Assembly (NCBI GenBank): GCA_036873135.1
Contig: JAPTYO010000015.1
Span: 7,239,387 to 7,303,386, forward strand
From: Clarkia xantiana subsp. parviflora
Lineage: Eukaryota; Streptophyta; Magnoliopsida; Myrtales; Onagraceae
DNA: 64,000 nucleotides
Reading direction: 5' to 3'
The notes beneath the pieces were generated by a model, which was given only the letters and a program-made list of their open reading frames with translations, was not told where the DNA came from and searched no databases. How positions within the stretch are numbered: position 1 is the stretch's first letter; every line of letters starts with the position of its first letter. Of this stretch, positions 56,702-64,000 are shown piece after piece. The position numbers and the translations under genes were made by a program.

Positions 56702-57633
56702 ATGTGTAATAGCTTAGGGAGATTGGTGACGTGGTCGAACATGAAACATTACATTACTAAGTTGACTTTCCGTAGCTTCTTTTTAAAATCAACGAACGAA
56801 GTAGTGATTGAAGCAATGGACGCCGATCATCAGATCCCACTCGCTTCGAGTGGGATAATTGAGACAACAACACAAATGAACGATATGGTAAATGAAGATG
56901 GAGACATTTTCATAGTAAATCCAGTAGGAGGAGTCAATCTGACCACAACGATCACTGTTGCTGTAGGTGCGAATCAAGTCGGACCTGATGATCATATTGC
57001 TGAACCCATGGATGAAAATCCAATTTTACCGTAACTACCTACTATATCAAGTAGGACTGGTACGACTAACTCGGTTTCCGGTCGTAATAACCGTGGAATT
57101 AATCTCGGAGATGGAAATCTGAGACCGAGAGGTCGTCCAAGAAAAGTTGTTGGTGAAAGTTCAAGTAGCGCCCTTGTTCCCTGAGGGAGTATTGCACTGA
57201 CAACGAGCATTATTCCCAGTGGGAGTGTAGTTCAATCTCAAGATGAGATAATCGAGCCCAAACGAAGTCTGAGGCAACGAACTTCGCTCAAGAAGTATCC
57301 CATTGAAAGAGGCGAGTTACTCACTCTTACTTCGGTTGATGAACCGGTAATGGTTAAACAAGCTATGAAAGGACCTCAAGCGAAAGAATAGATGAAAGCA
57401 ATGGAAGATGAGATCTCCTCTATAAAATTATGTTTGGTCTTTAGTTGATTTGCCTCCTAACCGCAGAGCAATAGGTGCCAAGTGGGTTCTGAAATTGAAA
57501 CTCACTACTGATGGAGCTGTCTAGCGGTTCAAAGCTCGACTTGTTGCAAAAGGATATACCCAACTCTACGAAGTTTGGACTTTGATGAGACTTACTCACC
57601 GACTATGCGTTACACCACGGTGTGGGCCATATT
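56702..57633 (+). pseudogene. pol: Reverse transcriptase region of J, first part
   Basis: Linker text QIPLASSGIIETTTQMNDMV, DGDIFIVNPVGG and RPRGRPRKVVGESSSSALVP as in G, then KKYPIERGELLTLTSVDEPV, RAIGAKWVLKLKLTTDG and RFKARLVAKGYTQL, the conserved start of copia reverse transcriptase. Several stops (57033, 57181, 57388) and frameshifts (57435, 57570). It breaks at YTTVWAIF (57633), where D is inserted, and continues at 61555. Confidence 0.88.
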
Positions 57634-58257
57634 TGTTGGATATCTGTCCAATTCGGGTTCGTATTTACGTTTCGGACCTCGCAAACACACTAGAACCACA
57701 AAACGGATATTACCGCAGTCACCCCGTGGTCAAAACGGTCCGGATGCGCGTCGCACCTGGACCAGGGGACCTCCGGATTACCTACTCGTACAGCGCGTAT
57801 ACACCTATTTTTTCTAAGTATGAGAAGTCAGTGCGCGTATAGCCAACCTCGATGTCGGTAAGCGTTTTTTAGTAAATCGACATCAAACCGGGCACAGTTC
57901 TCAGGTTTCCTATAAATAGGGGCCTAGATCTCCCTTTTTTGGAGGTTAACTCGAAACTCTGGAGAATTGGCTATTTGTGCTCTGACCTCTCTCTAGAACT
58001 TTCTCTCTCTAAAATACTGACTTTAGCATCGGAGAGGGCACAACCAGCACCACCCCCCCTCTCCATGCTGGTTATCGCCCGCTCTGCAGGACCTGGCGTA
58101 TAGAAGGTCGAGATAGAGGCCAAAGACAGTCCGAGGATCGAGTTAGGGGCTAAAGTTAGTTCGGGGATTGAGGTAGAAGCCAAAGTCAGTTCGTGGATCG
58201 AGGTTCGAGGTCCGTGAAAAGAAATTCGAGATATCCCAAGTGGAAACGATCTCAACA
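57634..58257 (+). repeat. 5' LTR of element D (type 1)
   Basis: 624 bp, TGTTGGATATCTGTCC...GATCTCAACA. TATAAATA at 57911-57918. Near the end, GAGGTAGAAGCCAAAGTCAG-like words are repeated (58100-58215). Confidence 0.92.
58031..58073 (+). promoter_or_regulatory. Interlocked complementary RNA segments in D 5' LTR
   Basis: GGAGAGGG (58031-58038) with CCCTCTCC (58057-58064); AACCAGCA (58042-58049) with TGCTGGTT (58066-58073). The 3' LTR repeats it at 61330-61372. Confidence 0.6.
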
Positions 58258-58284
58258 CTTGGCGCCGTCTGTGGGAATCGAACA
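58258..58284 (+). other. Primer binding site region of D
   Basis: CTTGGCGCCGTCTGTGGGAA directly after the LTR. The core TTGGCGCCGTCTGTGGGAA is the same as in M. Confidence 0.8.
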
Positions 58285-58308
58285 AGAAGCCGTTCCATAC
58301 CGCAAGCT

Positions 58309-59538
58309 ATGACAGGCAGGCATACGAAGAAGGCAGGGGCAGACAAGCCGAAGCCGACGAGAAGCCAACAAGGACCTTCTCACATTCCAGATGCAGAGTC
58401 TACGACCTCCTCCATGTCAACCGAAAATGCGCCTTCCGCGCAGCATGGTCCCGACATCCAGAACGAGGTACCAGTGCACGAGTTCGAGCAAAGGACGGAA
58501 AGGAACGAACAGTTCCCATACGGGATGCCAGCTGACGGAGTGCAGCAGCAAGCAAGAGGCGCAGGCAACCTGCCACCAGTCACACCAGTCATGATGGATG
58601 CGCTTGAAGAAGTTATCGCATTCAGGGAGATTCTAAAGAATCAAGGATACGCTATATCCTCGATGCCAACAAGCAGTGTGCCTTCCGCACAGCATGGCCT
58701 TGAAGTCCAGAGTACGATGTACATTGCATCCTATTCGGAAAAGATGGCAAACGTACATATGATCCATGAAGACTTTGATGATGGAGGCGAGAAGTCATAC
58801 GAGCAAGCAGGGTACGTTGCAAAGACAGTGCACAAGTCTCAGGATGCCGACATGAAGCATGCGGACATGAAGTATGCTGACATGAAGTATGCGGACATGA
58901 AGTATGTTGACATGAAGCATGCGGACATGAAGTATGCTGACATGAAGTATGCCGGCATAAAGGATGCCGTCATGAAGGATGATGTCATTGGTGTCTCATC
59001 AAAGGACAAAGAGCACAGTGTGCACCACGATGCCTTGGTCATAACCACGCAGAAGTCGACAAGAAGTCAACTTGGATCCTCTCACATACCTGTTGCCACA
59101 TCCAATGCCTTCTTCATGCCAACAAGAAGTGCACCCTTCGCACAGTATGACCAAGGAGTCCACAATGCAAAACACGTTACACCCCCGCGGAGATTTGAGC
59201 CTAAGAAGCTCATTAATGAAGAATTTCCTTACGGAATGCCAGAAGAGGGAGTCCCCCGATATGAAGGTGTCAACCCGCCACTATCTATCACTCTTACCAT
59301 GATGGTCGCGCTCGAAGAGCTGCTTGCATTCCGAAGGATGCAAAGGAACCAAGGATATGCCCCGCCACCACCACCTCCGCCTCCAAACAACGGACAAACC
59401 GAGGAGACAAGAGTAATTTCCCGAAGCACAAGTCACCAAGACACACCGCACCAAGGAGTAGGGGGCAATTCACGGAAGGTACCCTCCAGTACCGACAAAC
59501 AAGGGAAGGGGTTGCGCGCTCATACATTCCGTATATGA
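58309..59538 (+). CDS. gag: N-terminal gag of element D
   Basis: I start at ATG 58309 (MTGRHTKKAGADKPKPTRSQ), 25 bases after the primer region. It is open for 409 codons. The start of C's ORF is related (SSVPSAQHGP, then a GGETSYE / GGEKSYE piece). The protein is built of duplicated modules: FPYGMPADGV...VMMDALEEVIAFREI recurs as FPYGMPEEGV...TMMVALEELLAFRRM, and SSMSTENAPSAQHGP recurs twice. Between them lies a run of about nine DMKYA pentapeptides. The C-terminal part has eight prolines in a row. The frame ends at 59538; the rest of gag lies in another frame from about 59616, so a frameshift probably separates them. Confidence 0.75.
   Translation: MTGRHTKKAGADKPKPTRSQQGPSHIPDAESTTSSMSTENAPSAQHGPDIQNEVPVHEFEQRTERNEQFPYGMPADGVQQQARGAGNLPPVTPVMMDALEEVIAFREILKNQGYAISSMPTSSVPSAQHGLEVQSTMYIASYSEKMANVHMIHEDFDDGGEKSYEQAGYVAKTVHKSQDADMKHADMKYADMKYADMKYVDMKHADMKYADMKYAGIKDAVMKDDVIGVSSKDKEHSVHHDALVITTQKSTRSQLGSSHIPVATSNAFFMPTRSAPFAQYDQGVHNAKHVTPPRRFEPKKLINEEFPYGMPEEGVPRYEGVNPPLSITLTMMVALEELLAFRRMQRNQGYAPPPPPPPPNNGQTEETRVISRSTSHQDTPHQGVGGNSRKVPSSTDKQGKGLRAHTFRI
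58849..58981 (+). repeat. 15-bp in-frame repeat in D gag
   Basis: Nine units of GACATGAAGTATGCG encode DMKYA/DMKHA. Length is a multiple of three, so the frame is kept. Confidence 0.93.
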
Positions 59539-59615
59539 TGGCACAACACCAAGAAGGGACATGGAGACAACCTCCAACCTCTCGCTCAAAAATGCACAAA
59601 TAAGGTTCCTCCACG

Positions 59616-60113
59616 ATGACAAGCCAAGACGATGCTGACATCCGTCACAAGGAGGGATGGGGAAAACCTTTTGATGACGATGATGTCCCAATCGCGGGAA
59701 TTACAACAAGAACCTTGAAGGCAATAATTGAGGAAAAGATGAACGCTTCCTGGGAAAAGAGACAACAAAAACAAAAGAGGTCATTCCAGTCAGACGTCCA
59801 AAGGCTCAAAGAAACCAATCTCGCAAAATGTGTTCCATTGAACACACCGCTGTCTGTCATCCTGAAAGAAATAAAGGAGACCAAGCTTTGGAAAAAGCCC
59901 TCTAAATTCCGCAAAGGCCCATTGGGAAAAGATGAAGGCAAATGGTGTGAAAATCACGAAGTGTATGGCCACGAGACGGACAGCTGTGTCAGCATAAGAT
60001 TCCATGTAAATAGCTTCATCTTAAAAGGAGAAATGAAGAAGTATATCGACCAAAGCAATAAGCATCAAAAGAAGTCTCATGTGGAATCTTCAGGAAAAGG
60101 CAAAGGAAAATAA
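59616..60113 (+). pseudogene. gag: C-terminal gag of element D
   Basis: Open from 59616 to 60113 (165 residues), in a different frame from the N-terminal part. It starts with MTSQDDADIRHKEGWGKPFD, then LKAIIEEKMNASWEKRQQKQ. It ends with the plant gypsy gag zinc-binding-like text WCENHEVYGHETDSC and LKGEMKKYIDQSNKH, comparable to CRFHRANGHDTNHC in M. After the stop the same text style goes on (KANNNPPLAKRGKSNVIPGT), so the stop may be a lesion. Only about 70 residues of this gag remain in B and C. Confidence 0.8.
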
Positions 60114-61045
60114 AAGGCGAATAATAATCCACCTCTCGCGAAGCGTGGGAAAAGCAACGTTATTCCGGGAACCAATTATGACGACTTCTACAGTCCTTGG
60201 AGCATAAAGGTGGAAGAAACAAATGTCAAACTCCCGGAAAACAAGCTTCCCCGTCAACTGGAGCCAATGACTGCCTTCCTTGACAAGAACATTGAAGAAC
60301 GGTGCAAGCACCATAAAACTGGGGGGGAGGGGGGGGGGTATAACACCAACATTGGTTCATCCCCAAAGGTGGAAATTGAAGAGCTTAACACGCTAGATGC
60401 ACTGAGGAACTATGTGGCACGTGGCAGAATCAACTTGCCGACAAGTCACCTATGAAGACGTCAAATACATCATCAATCCCTTTATCTCCTTTTTTGCATA
60501 TCTACTTTAAGTCTTTTTAGATTAAGTACAACCTATGCTTATTAGCCTTAGTACTTTTCAAAAAGAGCGATCAGTTGACGCCTTCCTGTAATCCGTTGTA
60601 TGAACTCCAAAATATCTAATGAAGGTTAAATCTACTTTCGTAGGTACCTTATTGCACTATGCTCATTACTTTGGAATAAAACCAAAAGCAACGCACATAT
60701 TAATCGCGTCAACAACACAAGCTATCGCACTAGGAACAACAAACGGCTTAGGCCATATAACACCCATATGTCTGTTATCAACACCAAGCATCGCCCTCAA
60801 AAGACGATATCTCCAACTAAAACAAGGTCCAGGTAACACGCGTTATTGCTAAAGGTAAACTCAAGTATGAGATAACAACTTCACAACATCACTACTATAA
60901 AGTGAGTGGTACTTGAAAAGCTCCTCTCCCGACTTGTACGTACGTATTCACTAACACATACAGTGAGTGGTACTTGAAAAGCTCCGCTCCCGACATGTCC
61001 GCACCTATCACATCTGCACTAAGGGAAGTTTCCTACACAACGAAG
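60114..61045 (+). other. Gag end joined to post-pol region in D
   Basis: Up to 60455 a weak open frame ends LDALRNYVARGRINLPTSHL, of unclear origin. From about 60470 the DNA resembles the post-pol regions of B and C (CTTTCGTAGGTACC..., CTCATTACTTTGG). It includes a G run at 60321-60338 and a duplicated CAGTGAGTGGTACTTGAAAAGCTCC (60901 and 60960). Protease to integrase are deleted. No gene. Confidence 0.6.
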
Positions 61046-61554
61046 GGATTGCCTTATGGCAATCCGGACCTCCGGATTACCTACTCGTATTGCGCGTATA
61101 CACCTATTTTTTCTAAGTACGAGAAGTCAGTGCACGTATAGCCAACCTCGATGTCGGTAAGCGTTTTCCTGTAAACCGACATCAAACCGGGCACAGTTCT
61201 CAGGTTTCCTATAAATAGGGGCCTAGATCTCCCATTTTTGGAGGTTAACTCGAAACTCTGGAGAATTGGCTATTTGTGCTCTGACTTCTCTCTAGAACTT
61301 TCTCTCTCTAAAATACTGACTTTAGCATCGGAGAGGGCACAACCAGCACCACCCCCCCTCTCCATGCTGGTTATCGCTCGATCTGCAGAATCTGGCGTAT
61401 AGAAGCTCGAGATAGAGGCCAAAGACAGTTCGCGGATCGAGTTAGAGGTAAAGTTAGTTCGGGGATCGAGGTAGAAGCCAAAGTCAGTTCGTGGATCGAG
61501 GTTTGAGGTCCGTGAAAAGCAGTTGAGATATCCCAAGTGGAAACGATCTCAACA
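61046..61554 (+). repeat. 3' LTR of element D, 5' truncated
   Basis: About 509 bp matching the last four fifths of the 5' LTR, ending GATCTCAACA. The first part, the TG end and the polypurine tract are deleted. Contains GGATTGCCTTATGGCAATCC (61047-61066), a perfect palindrome that is not in the 5' LTR. Confidence 0.85.
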
Positions 61555-62133
61555 ATAATGGCTTTGGTCGCGAGATTTGATTTGGCGCTACACCAATGGA
61601 TGTTAAGACTGCATACCTCCATAGTAACTTGGAGGAAGAGATCTATATGGAGCAGCCGGAGGGTTTCATTACTCCTGGCAACAAACGTAAAGTTTGTAAA
61701 CTCCAAAGATCTATTTACGGTCTTAAACAATCATCCCGGCAATGCTACCGCAGATTCCACGAGGAAATCGTTGGAAACAGATTCGTGAATCTTCACGAGT
61801 ATCCATGCGTGTGCAAGAAGGCTTCTGAGTCCAAATACGTCATCTTGACATTATATGTCGATGAAATATTGATTGCCGCAAATGACAAGAGTTATATGAA
61901 TGAATCAAAGTCCTGGCTAACAACCGTATTTGAGATGAAGGACATGGGAGAAGCCACGTACATTAGGGGCATTAAGATTGCTAGAAATTGGGCTGCTCGT
62001 AAACTATGTCTAACCCAGGAAGCCTATATCAAATTTTTTTTGAAAAGGTTCCGATTACAGATTACAGGATGCCAAGCCCGTGGATACGCCGGTTGCACTC
62101 GGGTGTGCGCTGTCGAAGCGTGATGGCCCGAAG
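61555..62133 (+). pseudogene. pol: Reverse transcriptase region of J, second part
   Basis: Resumes as ALVARFDLALHQ, then MDVKTAYLHSNLEEEIYMEQ, PEGFITPGNKRKVCKLQRSI and YGLKQSSRQCYRRFHEEIVG. The active site reads LTLYVDEILIAAN: the second Asp of YVDD is Glu, so this copy is probably inactive. Then FEMKDMGEATYIRGIKIAR. It stops at SKRDGPK (62133), where L is inserted; F reads SKRDGPKNLPERKQM there. Confidence 0.9.
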
Positions 62134-62639
62134 TGTTAGCATTTGGGGTTATGGGACGCCGTAAATGGTAGCCCATTAATTTAGGACCATAAACTAAGTA
62201 ATTAGGTATGGGTCACATTAGGGTATTTGGATTAGGCCTAAATCCCATGTGACATGGGAGGACCAAAATTGGGCATCCCTCCTAACACTATGGCGGCGCC
62301 GAACTAGAGTAAGGAGGTGGGATTATTTCCCACGTCCACTCTATAAATAGGGACATAAGGCCGGGTTTTCCTAACACATTAATCTCTCCCAAGTTGTGAA
62401 GAGAAATTTACTCCAAGTAGATCCATCCCTCGAGAATCGACAGAGGCTTTGCTGTGAAGATCAAACCATGTTGGACATCCATAACAAGAACTTCTACGAG
62501 GTACCGGTCGGTGGATAGAGAACTCCCTGTCAAGATCTTGGGCTGCGAGAAAGTTTAAAGGTATGTGCACTATCTCCGCTGCGTAATTAGCACGTACCTA
62601 GGGTTTCTTTCTTGCATGATTAATCACCATAACTCTACA
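62134..62639 (+). repeat. 5' LTR of L
   Basis: 506 bp, TGTTAGCATTTGGGG...CATAACTCTACA. Shorter than the J LTR (592 bp) owing to internal deletions. CTATAAATAGGG at 62341-62352 is the TATA box. Confidence 0.9.
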
Positions 62640-62640
62640 G

Positions 62641-62653
62641 TGGTATTAGAGCC
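62641..62653 (+). other. Primer binding site of L
   Basis: TGGTATTAGAGCC, the tRNA-iMet type with one change (C to T). Confidence 0.92.
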
Positions 62654-63238
62654 TATGTTAGGGAGTTCGTGTTTTGATAAAATTGATGTTCTTGGATTTT
62701 CTAAACATTATGCCGAACCAAATTTTACCATTGGTGTTCAAAGTTTTAAATTTTTTTATTTTTAGGTAACACCAAAGAAAACCGAATTTTAAATATGCTC
62801 AAAGTAAAACTTGATGTTCATGATCTTAAAGAAAAGCAAGACTTCTATCAAAATCAATATTTGGATTCTTGATCTTGATAAGATTTGATCTTGAAATTTG
62901 ACCACAAACCCTAATTCTCATGTTAGTCGGCCGAACCCTTGCCTAGGTGTTCAAGTTGAAATTTTTTTATTTATTAGTCCACAAGTAACCTATTTTGGTC
63001 CGAAATTTTCAAAAATAACACACCCAAGCCGGCCGAAATTTACATGTTTCCAAAATTAGGACAATATTCACAAGATAATTGTGTATATTTACTATCAATA
63101 TATCTAGTATTATTAGGAAAATTGATAAATATATATATGTTATATATCTTATATATATATATTAGTTGTCTAAAGATAAATATTATTGATAAATTATATA
63201 TTCCTAAATATATGATATTGACAATAATATATTCTAAA

Positions 63239-63276
<38 letters not shown>

Positions 63277-64000
63277 GTGCCTAAATTTGTATATATATAT
63301 TGATAGTTACTTAGGGTCCAAGTTAAGTTTTTAGTGGACTTTAAAACCCTACTTGGCCCACAAGTAATTATTCGGACCGAACCCAATGGATTATGCACCG
63401 GTCCAATTTTAGCACATCCGGGTTGGGTCAATCAACCCGGACCACCACGTGAACCGAATCGGACCGAACGGATCAAAACGGACCAAACCGGTTCGGATTA
63501 CGCGGGTTAGACCGGAGCGGGTCAAACGCCAGGTTTTCTTAATTGGTCCGACCCATTCGGGTCGGGGTGGACCGGGGCAACTAATATGGGTCGAAACGAC
63601 CTGGTTTGAGTGACGAAACGAAAAGAATCCTATTTTAAACCGAACCGGTCCGGCCGAAACATTTTGCTGAACTAGATCGGTCCGAACCGGACTGAACTGA
63701 ACGGAGTTTTCAAACTGAACCGATTTGAATAATTTAAAATAGGATGGTCAGATTTTTAAATCCAAATGTTTTCGAACTTTAAATGTACCTACACAGTGCT
63801 CACAAATTTAAGTTATTCGCGTTTTAATTAAACCCGATGCCTAGTTTCGACTATGGGGATGGATCTCACAAATACATGATTTTGGGACTGAATCATTTAG
63901 TGGGCTGAGTTGCAATTGTTATTTAATTGATATTATTGCATGATTAGAACTGTCGTCTTGACTAAGTCAAGCTAGCTGAATTATACATGTTCTGGGCAGA
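62654..64000 (+). other. Leader of L
   Basis: No gene. (AT)n run at 63241-63273; CCGAACCGG/GGTCGGG-rich tract at 63370-63720. The segment 63300-63370 shows the J leader before C was inserted (TTGGCCCACAAGTAAT uninterrupted). Confidence 0.85.

Larger units (their letters stand above)
57634..61554 (+). mobile_element. Element D: Tat-like Ty3/gypsy, pol-less deletion derivative
   Basis: 5' LTR 57634-58257 (type 1), primer site, gag in two frames, then a jump to the post-pol region and a truncated 3' LTR ending at 61554. Flanked by ATATT (57629-57633) and ATAAT (61555-61559), a duplication with one change. The J reading frame continues across it. Pol, antisense gene and polypurine tract are missing. 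Confidence 0.9.
41499..62133 (+). mobile_element. Element J: Ty1/copia with C and D nested in it
   Basis: 5' LTR 41499-42090, leader 42091-42841 continued at 53505-54815 after C, gag 54816-55690, non-coding spacer 55691-56700, reverse transcriptase 56702-57633 continued at 61555-62133 after D, then interrupted by L. The leader is continuous across C, and an uninterrupted version is seen in L (63300-63420). Its 3' end is outside the window, so its duplication (GAACA at 41494-41498) cannot be checked. Confidence 0.88.
62134..64000 (+). mobile_element. Element L: Ty1/copia, 5' LTR and leader, runs off window
   Basis: 5' LTR 62134-62639, primer site 62641-62653, leader to the window end. Closely related to the LTR and leader of J. 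It is inserted in the J reverse transcriptase; CGAAG (62129-62133) should recur after its 3' LTR beyond the window. Confidence 0.9.

Noticed and set aside
58839..59641. Minus ORFs under the D gag (58839-59048, 59294-59641)
   Set aside because: Shadows of the gag frame; the first is the complement of the 15-bp repeat.
62134..62639. LTR at 62134 as the 3' LTR of J
   Set aside because: It is followed by a primer site and a leader, and it cuts the J reverse transcriptase at SKRDGPK well before the RNase H. It is the 5' LTR of another element, L.

Overview
This window is a densely nested block of plant LTR retrotransposons. I see no host gene, rRNA or tRNA gene and no bacterial-type feature. It suggests a flowering plant with a repeat-rich genome. 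The evidence is Ty1/copia elements with a tRNA-iMet-type primer site (TGGTATCAGAGCC), Ty3/gypsy elements with plant-type gag, a second plant-acquired RNase H and a Tat-like layout, and an element whose primer site (TGGCGACTCTGCTGGGGAAG) is typical of plant Tat/Ogre elements. The species cannot be named from the sequence.

I label the elements A to M. From left to right: M (1-2437, minus, Ty3/gypsy; gag, primer site and 5' LTR) is inserted in A (2438-7935, plus, Tat-like 3' half with an antisense gene and 3' LTR). A lies in F (plus copia; pieces 7936-8773, 17911-21557 and 39030-39325). F is also split by K (8774-17910, minus, a 9.1-kb non-coding LTR element with duplication GCGAC). The 3' LTR of F is split by G (21558-39029, minus copia, duplication GTGAT), and the 3' LTR of G is split by B (22057-30787, plus Tat-like, duplication GGTCT). 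F sits in H (39326 to about 40114, minus copia remnant), which joins I (about 40115-41498, plus copia gag/protease remnant). I is interrupted by J (41499-62133, plus copia). J carries C in its leader (42842-53499, Tat-like, the most complete element, duplication GCCCA), D in its reverse transcriptase (57634-61554, gag-bearing deletion derivative, duplication ATATT/ATAAT) and L, also in its reverse transcriptase (62134 to beyond the window, copia).

Elements A to D belong to one Tat-like superfamily. LTR type 1 (A, D) begins TGTTRGATATCTGTCC and type 2 (B, C) begins TGATGGATA. The order is LTR, primer site, gag, protease, reverse transcriptase, two RNase H domains, integrase, a 66-bp tandem array, an antisense gene, short repeats, a GC-rich block, a polypurine tract and the LTR. 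Most pol genes are broken. In B, however, the antisense gene can be read as a four-exon spliced gene of about 398 codons with consensus splice sites and matching phases, next to a ruined pol. A and C hold homologues, and A has an extra N-terminal domain.

The strongest unexplained signals are this spliced antisense gene, and two interlocked complementary segments in the transcribed part of all seven type 1 and type 2 LTRs, with compensatory base changes between the two types. Also notable are the long non-coding element K with three kinds of internal repeats, and a copia family (F, J) in which protease and integrase are replaced by about 1 kb of non-coding DNA. No step here was checked by a database search; family names rest on motif recognition.
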